A stretch of 64,000 bases of DNA from Nonomuraea solani (GCF_900108335.1 NZ_FNVT01000002.1:248001-312000); one strand, 5' to 3'. Positions 17,866 to 27,329 are shown, counted from the stretch's first letter. Notes: generated by a model from the sequence alone, not told the origin. Made by a program: numbers and translations.

Positions 17866-19206
17866 TCAGCCGAGCAGGAACGTGCGGGCTTGCCGGGCGA
17901 CCGGTTCCGGTGCCGTCCAGAACGCGGAATGATCGTGATCGGGCAGCGTCAGCACGGTGACGTCCGGCAGGATCGCGGCCAGCGCGTCGGCACCCGCACG
18001 GATGAAGGCCTCGCCGTTGCCGCCGACGGCCACCGCGATCGGGGCGTCGATCGACCAGCGGTCGGCAGGCAGCGGCTTGCCGTCCTGGAGCCCGCGCAGG
18101 ATCCGGCCGTCGTAGGCGTAGGTGTGGGCGTATGCGGCCATGGCGTCCCAGGAGGGGTCCTGCTTCATCGCGGGGATGTACTCGGCCGGGACGCCGATCA
18201 TCTCGGTCATGAAGTATTCGACGGCCTCGCTGCGCTTGCCCGCCGCGACCAGGGCTTCCTGGTGTTCGACGTAGTCGGCGGGCGCCGGGGGCCGGGAGTC
18301 GTCGACGATGAACGGCGGCTCGTAGAGGTAGAGCCCCGTCACCTTGCCGCCCAGCGCGCCGGCCGCGTCCATGGCGAGCCCGCAGCCGCCGGATCCGCTG
18401 GTCAGAGCCGCGGAGCCGCCGGCGACCTCGATCAGTGCGGCGATGTCGTCGATCTCGCGGGCCGGGTCGTAGGGCTGGGGGTCACCGCTGGCGCCGCGGC
18501 CGCGGCGGTCGAAGCTGATCACGGTGAAGTGCTCGGACAACGCCTTGGCCATGCCCGCGACCCCGGTGTGGTCCTCGGCGACATTGCTGATCACGATGAT
18601 CGCGGGGCCCGAACCGGTCTTTTCGTAGGCGATCGTGGTGCCGTCGGCGGAGGTGACGGTGGAAAGGTGGGACATGATCGGTTCTCCTTCGGTTGCGGGT
18701 GTATGGGGGTGGGTGTCCAGCAGGGTGGCGAGCCGGTCGAGGGCCTCGGCGTAGCCTTCGGCCATCTGCAGCTCGACCGCCCGCTGGAGCGCTTGGCCGT
18801 CGGGGAAGCTCGCCGCGACCTCGACGGTGCTGCCGGTGCCGGCCGAGGCGAAGGTGACCGTGGTCGGGAAGGTGCCGGTGCCGTCGGCTTGCCACGCCTC
18901 GTCGGCGAAGGTGTCGTCGTAGTCCAGCTCGGCGCGGGCGACGACCGTCTTGTAGGTGGCGATACTGCGGACCGGGGCGGCCGATCCGTCCACCGGCGCG
19001 ATCTGGAACCGCCAGCGTCCGCCCGGCCGCACGTCCATCTCGTACACGGTCGCGGCCCAGCCCTGCGGGCCCCACCAGCGGGTGATCGCCTCGGCGTCGG
19101 TCCAAGCCCACCACACCCGGTCGACGCCGGCGGCGTAGGTACGGCTGATATGGACGGTGTTGGTCGACCTGTCGATCACGATGCCGTCCGCGGTGTCTCC
19201 GGACAT
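17866..19206 (-). CDS. SRPBCC (AHSA1-like) domain fused to an alpha/beta hydrolase
   Basis: The protein has 446 residues. Residues 1-165 form an AHSA1/SRPBCC lipid-binding fold (RVWWAWTDAEAITRWWGPQG, VRPGGRWRF). Residues 180-446 form an alpha/beta hydrolase (GPAIIVISNVAEDHTG, FDRRGRGASGDPQPYDP, a nucleophile-elbow-like SGSGG, final DHDHSAFW). In related genomes the two parts are usually separate neighbouring genes. An internal ATG at 18675 is preceded by a strong GAAGGAG site, so a free hydrolase may also be translated. The gene starts two bases after the ArsR stop, with GGAAAGGAG inside the ArsR end, so the two are co-transcribed. The substrate is unknown. Confidence 0.85.
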   Translation of the reverse strand: MSGDTADGIVIDRSTNTVHISRTYAAGVDRVWWAWTDAEAITRWWGPQGWAATVYEMDVRPGGRWRFQIAPVDGSAAPVRSIATYKTVVARAELDYDDTFADEAWQADGTGTFPTTVTFASAGTGSTVEVAASFPDGQALQRAVELQMAEGYAEALDRLATLLDTHPHTPATEGEPIMSHLSTVTSADGTTIAYEKTGSGPAIIVISNVAEDHTGVAGMAKALSEHFTVISFDRRGRGASGDPQPYDPAREIDDIAALIEVAGGSAALTSGSGGCGLAMDAAGALGGKVTGLYLYEPPFIVDDSRPPAPADYVEHQEALVAAGKRSEAVEYFMTEMIGVPAEYIPAMKQDPSWDAMAAYAHTYAYDGRILRGLQDGKPLPADRWSIDAPIAVAVGGNGEAFIRAGADALAAILPDVTVLTLPDHDHSAFWTAPEPVARQARTFLLG

Positions 19207-19208
19207 GC

Positions 19209-19607
19209 TCAGGCTCCTTTCCGGTTCGTCTCATCGGGGCCACGGTCGTCTTCGGGACCACGGTCGTCTTCGAGGCCACGGTCGTCTTCGAGGAAGGTGC
19301 CGAGGCGATCCATCCGCTCCGACCACAGGGCGGCGAATCCCTGCACCCAGTCGCTCAGCTCACGCATCGCCTCGGGGTGCAGCCGGTAGATCCGCTGCTG
19401 GGCCCGCTTGGTCACCTCGACCACGCCCGCCTCGGCGAGCAGCCGCAGATGCCGTGACACCTGCGGCTGGCCCAGGCCCAGCGCGTCGACGATGCCCCCC
19501 ACCGGCTGCGGGCCGTCCCTGAGCAACTCGACGATCCGGAACCGGTTCGGCTCCGCGATCGCCGTCATTCGCTGTTGCACGTCGTTGACCACAACCCGAA
19601 CATACAT
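19209..19607 (-). CDS. ArsR-family repressor
   Basis: The 132-residue product has a single winged helix-turn-helix (MTAIAEPNRFRIVELLRDGP, LGLGQPQVSRHLRLLAEAGV, AQQRIYRLHPEAM). There is no obvious metal-binding Cys cluster, so it is probably one of the ArsR proteins that govern AHSA1-type genes. The ATG at 19607 is taken as the start; there is no clear Shine-Dalgarno, and the TATATA-containing palindrome just upstream suggests a leaderless transcript. Starting at internal GTG or ATG codons is possible. The C-terminus ends in three acidic DDRG units encoded by an 18-bp tandem repeat, which is unusual for the family. Confidence 0.85.
   Translation of the reverse strand: MYVRVVVNDVQQRMTAIAEPNRFRIVELLRDGPQPVGGIVDALGLGQPQVSRHLRLLAEAGVVEVTKRAQQRIYRLHPEAMRELSDWVQGFAALWSERMDRLGTFLEDDRGLEDDRGPEDDRGPDETNRKGA
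19240..19293. repeat. Three 18-bp tandem repeats inside the ArsR gene
   Basis: Three consecutive copies of CCACGGTCGTCTTCGRGR (one has GGA and two have AGG at the end) encode the repeats LEDDRG and PEDDRG near the C-terminus of the ArsR protein. The unit length is a multiple of three, so copy number can change without frameshift. Slippage variation between strains is plausible. Confidence 0.85.
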
Positions 19608-19611
19608 GAAG

Positions 19612-19623
19612 GTGTATATACAC
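19612..19623. promoter_or_regulatory. Palindromic operator of the ArsR operon
   Basis: GTGTATATACAC is a perfect 12-bp palindrome five bases upstream of the ArsR start codon and includes a TATATA -10-like core. Its position and symmetry fit an autoregulatory ArsR site that blocks RNA polymerase. Confidence 0.55.
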
Positions 19624-19728
19624 GCAAGCATATGTAACGAGCGGTGAGCTGTGTGCGCGTGCCACCACCACCGAGCGGTTTCGCCTCTGATCTCCCCAGG
19701 TGATCCGCGTGCGCGCCCTCGGGGGTGG

Positions 19729-19759
19729 TTGCCGATCAGTTGGCGGGGGCGCCTATAGT
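19729..19759 (+). promoter_or_regulatory. Possible promoter with a long leader before ilvB-like gene
   Basis: TTGCCG (19729) and TATAGT (19754) are separated by 19 bases. The GTG start of the acetolactate synthase gene is about 240 bases further on, so any transcript from here carries a long untranslated leader. A 23-codon frame in that leader (19851-19922) is not notably rich in branched-chain residues, so attenuation is not supported. Confidence 0.4.
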
Positions 19760-20003
19760 GGGCGGACGGAACCTGCGGAGACACCGGGCAGGCCCTGAAA
19801 TCACGGGGGTCGCGGGCGGGTTCCGTCGTTACTGCTTCGAGTAGATCCTCGTGCGGTTGTCTGCTCCGGCTCTCCATCGCGTCGCCCGATCCGTACGCGA
19901 TCCGCTCATGGCGCAATGGTGAGAGCCGTCCGAATCCAGCAACGCGCGACGTCCGCGAGCCCATCGGGATGGTGCACACGCGCGCTCACATGAGGAAGAC
20001 GCT

Positions 20004-21746
20004 GTGACAGAGACGATGACGGGTGCCCAGATCCTGATCCAGGCCCTGGAAGAAGCGGGTGTGGAGCTCATTTTCGGGATGCCGGGCGGGACGATCCTGC
20101 CCGCCTACGACCCGCTGATGGACTCCACCCGGCTGCGCCACATTCTGGTGCGGCATGAGCAGGACGCCGGTCACGCGGCGGCCGGCTACGCCACCGCGAC
20201 CGGCCGGCCCGGGGTGTGCATGGCGACCTCCGGGCCCGGCGCGACGAACCTGGTGACGCCGCTGTGCGATGCCGCGATGGATTCGGTGCCCGTGGTGGCG
20301 GTGACCGGCCAGGTCAGTCGCCCCCTGCTGGGCACCGACGCCTTCCAGGAGGCCGACATCTGCGGCATCACCCAGGGCATCACCAAGCACAACTGGCTGG
20401 TGCGCGCGGCCGTGGACATCCCGCGTGCGATCGCGGAAGCCTTCCACGTCGCCACCACCGGCCGCCCCGGCCCGGTCCTGGTCGACATTCCCAAGGATGT
20501 CCTGCAGGAACATGCGCCGTACGTGCGCCCGGAGCGGATCCACCTGCCAGGAGTGCCCCAGACGCCGCGCCCGCACCCGCGCAGTCTCACGCAGGCGGCG
20601 GCCGCCCTGCGCGCGGCGGAGCGGCCGGTCCTGTACGCCGGCGGCGGGATCATCAAAGCCGACGCGGCCGGCGAGCTGATGACCTTCGCCGAGCTCACGG
20701 GCATCCCCGTGGTCACCACGCTGATGGCCCGCGGCGCGTTCCCGCGCAGCCACCCGCAGAACCTGGGCATGCCGGGGATGCACGGCACGGTGCCCGCCGT
20801 CACCGCGTTGCAGCAGGCCGACCTCGTCCTCGCGCTGGGAGCCCGCTTCGACGACCGCGTCACGGGCGACCCGAAGACCTTCGCCCGGCACGCGAAGATC
20901 GTGCACGCCGACATCGACCCGGCGGAGATCGGCAAGAACCGCGCGGTGGACATCCCCATCGTCGGCGACGCCCGCGACGTCCTGACCGGCCTGATAGAAG
21001 CGGTCCGCCAGATCGGCGACCCCACCCCCTGGCCGGCTTCCGGACCATGGTGGGACGCCATCGAAACGTTGCGCGCCGCCCACCCGATGACCTACGACCG
21101 GCCCGCCGACGGCTCGCTGGCGCCACAACAGGTCATCGAGCGGATCGGGCAGCTCGCCGGCCCCGACGCCGTCTACGTCTCCGGCGTCGGACAGCACCAG
21201 ATGTGGGCCAGCCACTACCTTCCGCTGGAACGGCCCCGCTCGTTCCTGAACTCCGGCGGCGCGGGCACCATGGGATACGCGCTGCCCGCCGCGATGGGCG
21301 CCAAGCTGGCCCATCCCGGTACCACCGTGTGGGCCGTCGACGGCGACGGCTGCTTCCAGATGACCTGCCGCACCCTGGCCACCTGCACCGTCGAGGGCAT
21401 CGCGATCAAGGTCGCGGTCATCAACAACTCCGGCCTGGGCATGGTGCGCCAGCTCCAGTCCCTGTTCTTCGACGACCGTCACTTCGGCGTCGACTGCAGC
21501 ACCCCGCAGCTGCCGGACTTCGCCGCTCTGGGCGAAGCGTACGGCGGCGTCGGCCTGCGCTGCGACCACGCCGACGACCTCGACGCGACCATCCGCAAGG
21601 CCATGGAGATCAACGACGTCCCCGTCGTCATCGACTTCCGCGTGAACCGGCAGGAGATGGTCTGGCCGATGATCGCGGCCGGAGCCTCCAACGACGACAT
21701 CCGCATCGCCCGCGACACCGCTCCGACCTGGGACGCCGACTACTGA
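20004..21746 (+). CDS. ilvB: Acetolactate synthase large subunit (TPP enzyme)
   Basis: The 580-residue TPP enzyme condenses two pyruvates (or pyruvate and 2-oxobutyrate) in branched-chain amino acid synthesis. Features are the N-terminal Pyr domain with the catalytic Glu in [20 protein letters not shown], then [20 protein letters not shown] and [20 protein letters not shown], a central Rossmann domain, and a C-terminal PP domain with the TPP/Mg motif [20 protein letters not shown] ending at INN. It starts at GTG 20004 with GAGGAAG upstream. No ilvN small subunit or ilvC follows, so this is probably a second, stand-alone copy whose feedback control may differ. A related carboligase activity cannot be excluded. 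Confidence 0.88.
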   Translation: MTETMTGAQILIQALEEAGVELIFGMPGGTILPAYDPLMDSTRLRHILVRHEQDAGHAAAGYATATGRPGVCMATSGPGATNLVTPLCDAAMDSVPVVAVTGQVSRPLLGTDAFQEADICGITQGITKHNWLVRAAVDIPRAIAEAFHVATTGRPGPVLVDIPKDVLQEHAPYVRPERIHLPGVPQTPRPHPRSLTQAAAALRAAERPVLYAGGGIIKADAAGELMTFAELTGIPVVTTLMARGAFPRSHPQNLGMPGMHGTVPAVTALQQADLVLALGARFDDRVTGDPKTFARHAKIVHADIDPAEIGKNRAVDIPIVGDARDVLTGLIEAVRQIGDPTPWPASGPWWDAIETLRAAHPMTYDRPADGSLAPQQVIERIGQLAGPDAVYVSGVGQHQMWASHYLPLERPRSFLNSGGAGTMGYALPAAMGAKLAHPGTTVWAVDGDGCFQMTCRTLATCTVEGIAIKVAVINNSGLGMVRQLQSLFFDDRHFGVDCSTPQLPDFAALGEAYGGVGLRCDHADDLDATIRKAMEINDVPVVIDFRVNRQEMVWPMIAAGASNDDIRIARDTAPTWDADY

Positions 21747-22158
21747 GCCAACCACGGCTCGCGGGAGAACCGCAGCGTGTGCGCCGGCACCCGGCGGGCG
21801 ACCTGTGACAGCGGCTCGTCGTCGGCGGAGACGTGGGCGCGGAGCCGCGACAGCGCCTGATCAGGCGGGCAGCCGAGTTGGCCGGCCTGGTGAATTTCCG
21901 CGGTCGACCTCAGCGCGCCGAGCGGACGGCGCGTGCTCGGAGCGTACGAGCACGCACCGAGCACGGCCGGAACTACCCGCGAGCGACCGGCGACCACAAC
22001 ACGCCATCGCCTCCACGAGCCGACGCCGGCGAAACCGGCTCGGCGGCATCCCATCGTTGACCTGGCCTTCTCCGGCCCGTTGCGGCATACCCGCGCTATA
22101 CCGGCGCTCCCTAGGGTCGAGCTGGTCAAGAAGTCGTCAGAAGGAGAAGATCGTACGC
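21747..22158. other. Intergenic region, possible gene relic
   Basis: About 410 bases between ilvB and the secreted-protein gene. A minus-strand frame (21740-22129) has a C-terminal half that looks protein-like (PPDQALSRLRAHVSADDEPL) but no start signal and no family I can name. It may be the remnant of a lost gene. The promoter of the downstream secreted protein must lie near 22080-22130. Confidence 0.4.
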
Positions 22159-22617
22159 ATGCGGAAGATCGTGGGGCGCATCGCGTCTATCGGCACCGTG
22201 AGCTTGGTGGCGGCGGCCACCCTGGCCATGAGCACCTCCAGCGCCCAGGCGGCGGACTACTGGTCGTCCAGCGCGCCCACGTCTGCCACCAACGTGGGAA
22301 CGGTGACCTCGAAGACGGTCACGGTCACGCCCGACACCTACACGCTGCAGATCCGGTCGGGCAAGTGGGGCGGTAACTACTATCTGTGGGCCCGGGTCCC
22401 CAACCCCGCTGGCGATGCGGGCGACAACGACAACCTCTGGCTGGAGGTCTACAACCCCAAGACGAAGAAGTGGACAAGCAGCGGCGTTACGCAGATCAAG
22501 AGCAAGACCGCCTACTCCAAGGCACACCGCTCAATGGCCGGCTGGGGTTACAAGGCCTGCGCGAAGGACGTCATGCCCGGCGGCAGCGCGGCCAAGTGCA
22601 TCACCTGGTGGGTGTGA
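22159..22617 (+). CDS. Small secreted protein, unknown function
   Basis: The 152-residue protein starts at ATG 22159 with AAGGAGAAGA eight bases upstream; longer frames upstream lack this signal. The signal peptide is MRKIVGRIASIGTVSLVAAA, with cleavage near AQA-AD at about residue 30. The mature domain is Trp/Tyr-rich and beta-like (KWGGNYYLWARVPN, DNDNLWLEVYNPKTKKWTSS, GWGYKACAKDVMPGG, KCITWWV) with two Cys that may form a disulfide. I do not recognise the family. It stands alone and is followed by a strong terminator hairpin. Confidence 0.75.
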   Translation: MRKIVGRIASIGTVSLVAAATLAMSTSSAQAADYWSSSAPTSATNVGTVTSKTVTVTPDTYTLQIRSGKWGGNYYLWARVPNPAGDAGDNDNLWLEVYNPKTKKWTSSGVTQIKSKTAYSKAHRSMAGWGYKACAKDVMPGGSAAKCITWWV

Positions 22618-22731
22618 GTTCCTGAACGCGAACGGCACGCGTACCAGGTGATGCCTGATCTTCGTCGGAGGACCTGAAGGAGATCGGCTACAGCTTCAAG
22701 ATCCTGGACCGACTGGCCTGACAACGCGAAA

Positions 22732-22769
22732 GAGCCCCGTCCGCCTCCCGAAGGAGGCGGACGGGGCTC
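22732..22769. terminator. Strong hairpin terminator
   Basis: A perfect 17-bp stem (left arm GAGCCCCGTCCGCCTCC) closes a CGAA tetraloop. It is GC-rich without a U-run, the usual actinomycete type. It lies 115 bases after the secreted-protein gene. Just before it, 22660-22722 encodes a protein-like tail (DLKEIGYSFKILDRLA then stop), so the hairpin may originally have served a gene that has since been deleted. Confidence 0.8.
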
Positions 22770-22786
22770 CCGGTCTGTTCCAAGCG

Positions 22787-23420
22787 TTGATCAGCGGCGC
22801 CGGTGGTGTCCATCCAGGCACGGCGGCCCTGGTGGCCTCAACGTGGCAGGGCCCGCTCGTTAGACGGCTGGCCGGAAATTGGGTGCTGGACGGCGGCGCG
22901 GTGCCGAGAGGGTTGCCGCAACCCACCGTTGATCTGCTGGTCATGCCTGATGGGGCGTGCCGGCTGGCCGGACCAGAGACGCGTGGCCGGCAGGGGACGC
23001 TGCCCGAGGGCGGGCCACTGGTCGGGGTGCGGCTGCGGCCGGGGACGGTGACCGGGCTGTTCGGGGTCGCGGCCGATGAGGTGCCGCTGGCCGGGGCGCC
23101 CATTGAGGTCGGGCACCTGGGTGGGTCGGTGACCGAGCGGTTGGCCGGGGCGCTGGCCCTGGTGCGGACGCGGGCCGGGCGATGCCGGGTCGACGAGCGG
23201 ATGCCCGTCGTACTGGCGGCCATGCATGCGAGGCCAGGTGCGCCGGCATGCCGCCCAGGCCGGGTTGTCCGGGCGGCAACTACGGCGGCGTTCGGGGTGG
23301 CGATCGGGCTGCGGCCCAAGTCCTACGTACGGGTGGTTCGGCTGCACCACGCGCTCGCCGCCGCGCACGCCGCGCCGGCCAAGGGCGAGCGCCCGGACTG
23401 GGCGGCATCGAGGTTTCCTC
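22787..23420 (+). pseudogene. Decayed AraC-family regulator
   Basis: The first 115 residues resemble the DUF6597-type N-terminal domain of AraC regulators (PTVDLLVMPDGACRLAGPET). The DNA-binding part is split: a middle block is only sensible in another frame (HAAQAGLSGRQLRRR, 23240-23290), and the original frame resumes with FGVAIGLRPKSYVRVVRLHH. Two compensating frameshifts thus keep one long open frame but scramble the first recognition helix. The second HTH and the C-terminus are missing. It is almost certainly non-functional. Confidence 0.6.
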
Positions 23421-23454
23421 TGCATCCGGAGAGCAGGCCGCCTGCTTCGCGGCT

Positions 23455-23640
23455 TCGGCGTCGAGGCGCCGGTGAGTTCGATGGTGTATGTGAACTCGGT
23501 GGTGGCCCGGTTCAGCCGGCGTTCGATCGCTGCGCTGCCCTCATAGGTGTCGTCGTCGATCACCGTGCCGAGCCGGCGGATCGGGCCGACCGCCTTCGCG
23601 GCGAGCTGCGGCGGGCACAGGTCAATGGCTACCCGTCGCT
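23455..23640 (-). pseudogene. Fragment of a SnoaL/NTF2-like gene
   Basis: The minus strand reads TVIDDDTYEGSAAIERRLNR followed by ATTEFTYTIELTG, matching the N-terminal region of NTF2-like (SnoaL-type) proteins, where a DD-TY-G motif precedes a helix and the FTYT strand. There is no proper start, and the frame degenerates after about 35 residues. It abuts the AraC relic tail to tail, which suggests a deletion joined two genes. Confidence 0.5.
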
Positions 23641-23679
23641 GATCCTCCAGCTCAACAGCGAGGTCGACACCGTCGTGGC

Positions 23680-23775
23680 GAGCTGACGATCGAGGCGTTC
23701 GCCCGGGCCGGCCGGCTGTCCGTCATGGCTCTGCGCCTGTACGACGAATTCGGCGTGCGGCCCCGGTCCGGCCGC
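23680..23775 (+). pseudogene. Fragment of a MerR-family regulator
   Basis: The codons from 23680 read ELTIEAFARAGRLSVMALRL then YDEFGVRP, which matches the first helix-turn-helix of MerR proteins (consensus LTIGEFARLSGLSVKALRLY). The start codon is gone and homology ends within 32 residues. It is a third truncated regulator in this 1-kb patch. Confidence 0.55.
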
Positions 23776-23832
23776 CCCGCCGCCGGGGGCCGCGGCGAGC
23801 TACTCCGTGTGTGGCGGCCGAGCGGGCAGAGA

Positions 23833-24732
23833 TCACGCGCGTGATGCTGTGGCCAGGTCACAGACGATGTGGACGAAGGCGCGGACGCGGGTGTTCTCGG
23901 CGGCGGCCGGCCACAGCAGGCCGTATTCGATGGGCGGGGCATCGCGGTACGGGACGTAGGTGACGCCGGGGTGGGAGAAGTAGTGGGCGGCGCGGGCGGC
24001 GGCGGTGGATACCACCTTGCCTGCGGAGACGTGGGACAGCGTCTCCTGCCAGAAGCCGACCGCTGGGCCCTGCGGGATCGGTCTGCCTGCCGGGGTGTGG
24101 CGTGGGTAGTGGTATTCGAGCCAGTACGCCGGAACCTGGCCGGAGATGCTCACGAGGGTCGTCTCGGCGAGGTCTTCCAGGGACACCGACTCGTGGCGTG
24201 CCAGCGGGTGGCCGGAGGCGACCATGAGGGCCCGGGGCTCGGTGTAGATCACGGGACCGGTGGTGATGTCGGGCTCGTCGATGGGGAACTCGGTGAGCTG
24301 GAGGTCGAGTTCGCCCGCGCGCAGAGGGCCGAGAGGGTCACGGAGCTGTACCTCCTGGATGTGGACCTCGCAGCCGGGGTGGCGTACGCGGAAGACGTCC
24401 GCGGCCCTGACCACCAGGTCGCCGCACCATGGCGAGGAGTAGCCGACCCGCAGCACACCGCGGATCCCGCGACCGCTGGCGATCGCCCGGGCCAGCCCTG
24501 CCTCGATCTGGTCGCATGCCGGACGCAGGTCGTCGTAGAGCCGGCTGCCGACGGCCGTGAGCCGGACAAAGCGGCTGGTGCGTTCGAACAGCGGCACGCC
24601 CACGCGTCGTTCGAGCTGTTTGATGGCCTGGCTGACCCGGCCGGTGGTCACATGCAGGCGCTGCGCGGTGCGGCCGAAATGCAGTTCCTCGGCCAGAACC
24701 AGGAACGATTCCAGTTCGACCCGGTCGAGCAT
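23833..24732 (-). CDS. LysR-family transcriptional regulator
   Basis: The 299-residue protein has an N-terminal HTH (ELESFLVLAEELHFGRTAQR, TTGRVSQAIKQLERRVGVPL) and a substrate-binding-like effector domain (RGVLRVGYSSPW to the C-terminus). The recognition helix has TTGRVSQ where many family members have TQPAVSR, typical of a common actinomycete subgroup. It is divergent from the polysaccharide deacetylase gene at 24867, with 134 bases between them, and probably controls it. No clear T-N11-A palindrome was found in the gap. Confidence 0.9.
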   Translation of the reverse strand: MLDRVELESFLVLAEELHFGRTAQRLHVTTGRVSQAIKQLERRVGVPLFERTSRFVRLTAVGSRLYDDLRPACDQIEAGLARAIASGRGIRGVLRVGYSSPWCGDLVVRAADVFRVRHPGCEVHIQEVQLRDPLGPLRAGELDLQLTEFPIDEPDITTGPVIYTEPRALMVASGHPLARHESVSLEDLAETTLVSISGQVPAYWLEYHYPRHTPAGRPIPQGPAVGFWQETLSHVSAGKVVSTAAARAAHYFSHPGVTYVPYRDAPPIEYGLLWPAAAENTRVRAFVHIVCDLATASRA

Positions 24733-24866
24733 CCGGCCCCCGATCGTTGAACGTGGCTAAATGACTGTTCTATTTTGCCTGCTTGTTGGGGCTTTCCGTC
24801 ATGTCGCACAGTGGATGGCGCAGGTCACCCCTCGGGGCCGGCACCGATCTCCCAGAAAGAACGATC

Positions 24867-25733
24867 ATGGAGAATGACCTGTTCGACTACAGCCCGATCG
24901 TCGAGCGTGCGCCGATCCACTGGCCAGGTGGCGCCCGAGTCGCCTTCTACGTGGGGCTCAACGTGGAGCACTTCCTGGTGGATCGCCCGTCCACGAGCCT
25001 CAATGAGGCGACCGCGGCGCTGGTGCCTGATCCGCTGAACTACGGCTGGCGTGACTACGGACCGCGCGTGGCCATCTGGCGGATGATCGAGGTGTTCGAC
25101 CGTCACGGAATTCGTCCGAGCGTGTTACTCAACTCCGATGTCGCCGAGCGCTACCCGCAGATCATCGAGGCAGGCCGGGCTCGGGACTGGGCCTGGCTGG
25201 CCCACGGCAAGAACAACTCGACCCTGCAGACCGAGGTGGCCGCCGATGAGCACGCCTACCTGACCGCCGTTGTCGAGACCATCGAGAAGGCCACCGGTCA
25301 CCGGCCGCGCGGCTGGCTGGGGCCGGCGCTGACCGAAACCTTCCAGACACCCTCGCTGCTGGCCGAACTCGGTTTGAACTACGTGCTGGACTGGACCAAC
25401 GACGACCAGCCGTACCGGTTGAAGGTGCCCGGGATGCTGAGCGTGCCATACTCCCTTGAGCTCAACGACCTCGGCCTGTTCACGATGCATGCCGTCAGCG
25501 GTCCGGACTTCGTCCAGGTGGTCAAGGATCAACTGGATCAGCTTTATGCCGACTCGGCCGACAGTGGCCGGGTGATGGCGCTGGCTCTGCACCCGTTCGT
25601 CACCGGCCAGCCGTTCCGGGCGAAGTACCTGGACCAGGCGCTGGAATATGTCGCCGACCACCCCGGCGTGTGGCTGACGACCAGCGACGAGATCGCCGAG
25701 CACTACGCACGCACAACCGCCATGACACCATGA
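24867..25733 (+). CDS. Polysaccharide deacetylase-family protein (PuuE-like)
   Basis: The 288-residue protein begins at ATG 24867, where family likeness starts (SPIVERAPIHWPGGARVAFY). It shows the NodB-homology fold: ERYPQIIEAGRARDWAWLAH (H after a Trp/Ala turn), RPRGWLGPALTETFQTPSLL and ALHPFVTGQPFRAKYLDQAL. This subgroup includes allantoinase PuuE-type and peptidoglycan or xylan deacetylase relatives. The usual metal-binding Asp-Asp pair is not obvious (VGLNVEHF), as in PuuE-like members. The substrate is unknown. It is probably controlled by the divergent LysR gene. Confidence 0.82.
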   Translation: MENDLFDYSPIVERAPIHWPGGARVAFYVGLNVEHFLVDRPSTSLNEATAALVPDPLNYGWRDYGPRVAIWRMIEVFDRHGIRPSVLLNSDVAERYPQIIEAGRARDWAWLAHGKNNSTLQTEVAADEHAYLTAVVETIEKATGHRPRGWLGPALTETFQTPSLLAELGLNYVLDWTNDDQPYRLKVPGMLSVPYSLELNDLGLFTMHAVSGPDFVQVVKDQLDQLYADSADSGRVMALALHPFVTGQPFRAKYLDQALEYVADHPGVWLTTSDEIAEHYARTTAMTP

Positions 25734-25747
25734 CCGCCGCGTGTGCC

Positions 25748-26197
<450 letters not shown>

Positions 26198-27181
26198 TTA
26201 CTGGAAATAGGTGGGCGTGCGAGGCACGTACGGCTCCTCCAGGGCGCGCAGTTCGTCGTCGGTGAGCGCGATCTTCAGCGCGGCCGCCGCGTCGGCGAGG
26301 TGGTGCGGCTTGGTGGGGCCGGCCAGAACGGAGGCGACGACCGGATTGCGCAACACCCAGGCGAGCGCGATCTGCGCCATCGGTACGCCGCGGTCAACGG
26401 CGATCCTCTCCGTGGCGTCGACGATCGCCTTGTCGCTGTCGAGATACAGCGGGTTGCCGAACATGTCGACCTTCGGGTTCTGCCTCGCCCGCTCGGTGCT
26501 CTGATCCCCCCACGGGCGCGCGTTGATCCCGGCGTTCAGCGGACTCCACGGGATCGAGCCCACGCCCTGGTCGGCCAGCAGGCCGAACATCTCTCGCTCC
26601 TCTTCGCGGTGGGTGAGGCTGAATTGGTCCTGCATGGAGATGAACTTCGTCCAGCCGTGCAGCTCGGCCACGGACTGCATCTTGGCGAACCGCCAGGCCC
26701 ACATCGATGAGGCGCCGATGTAGCGCACCTTCCCGGACTTGACCACGTCGTGCAGCGCTTCCATCGTCTCGGTGACGGGGACGTTCGGATCGAAGCGGTG
26801 GATCTGCATCAGGTCGATGTAGTCGGTGCCCAGTCGTCGCAGCGACGCGTCGGTCTGCTCGATGATCGCCTTGCGCGACAGCCCAGAACCGCCGGGGCCG
26901 TCGTGCATCGGCCCCCACTGCTTGGTCGCCAGCACGATCTGCTCGCGGGTCGTGTACTTCCTGATCGCACGCCCGACGATCTCTTCGCTGGTGCCCATGC
27001 CGTAGACGTTCGCGGTATCCCAGAACGTGATGCCCAACTCCAGTGCCTGCCGGAAGATCGGCTCGGCCGCGTCATCGTCGAGGGTCCAGCTTCGCCCCGG
27101 GGCGGGCCGGCCGAAGCTCATGCACCCGAGCGCGATTCGGCTGACCTTCAGGCCCGAACTGCCGAGCAGTGTGTAATCCAT
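26198..27181 (-). CDS. Aldo/keto reductase
   Basis: The 327-residue TIM-barrel oxidoreductase is probably NADPH-dependent. Family features are MDYTLLGSSGLKVSRIALGC, ITFWDTANVYGMGTSEEIVG (catalytic Asp and Tyr), VLATKQWG (Lys), DYIDLMQIHRFDPNVPVTET (His), KVRYIGASSMWAW and SIPWSPLNAGI. The C-terminal cofactor region is ALAWVLRNPVVASVLAGPTK. Its length is normal for the yajO/tas-like group. The substrate is unknown, perhaps small aldehydes or ketones. It stands alone; the shrunken reductase upstream is only distantly related. Confidence 0.9.
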   Translation of the reverse strand: MDYTLLGSSGLKVSRIALGCMSFGRPAPGRSWTLDDDAAEPIFRQALELGITFWDTANVYGMGTSEEIVGRAIRKYTTREQIVLATKQWGPMHDGPGGSGLSRKAIIEQTDASLRRLGTDYIDLMQIHRFDPNVPVTETMEALHDVVKSGKVRYIGASSMWAWRFAKMQSVAELHGWTKFISMQDQFSLTHREEEREMFGLLADQGVGSIPWSPLNAGINARPWGDQSTERARQNPKVDMFGNPLYLDSDKAIVDATERIAVDRGVPMAQIALAWVLRNPVVASVLAGPTKPHHLADAAAALKIALTDDELRALEEPYVPRTPTYFQ

Positions 27182-27329
27182 CAGATGGCCCTTTCAGTGA
27201 TTTGAGTAGCGGCCAGACCGTTGAGGGCGATGTTCGCCCTCGCGTCCCGCATGCCACGTCCCCACGCTAGACACGTCCGAAGCGCAGGTGAGAGTCCCTG
27301 TCATTGCCCCCCAGCCTCCACGCCAGCAG

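Noticed and set aside
19851..19922. Leader peptide for attenuation upstream of ilvB
   Set aside because: The 23-codon frame has only scattered Leu and Val codons and no clear terminator/antiterminator pair was found.
20004..21746. Alternative call as oxalyl-CoA decarboxylase or benzoylformate decarboxylase
   Set aside because: The overall sequence, including RHEQDAG and [14 protein letters not shown], fits acetolactate synthase large subunits better.
22839..23563. Long minus-strand frame across the AraC relic as a real gene
   Set aside because: Only its first 35 codons are protein-like (SnoaL fragment); the rest is antisense to the AraC relic and low in complexity.
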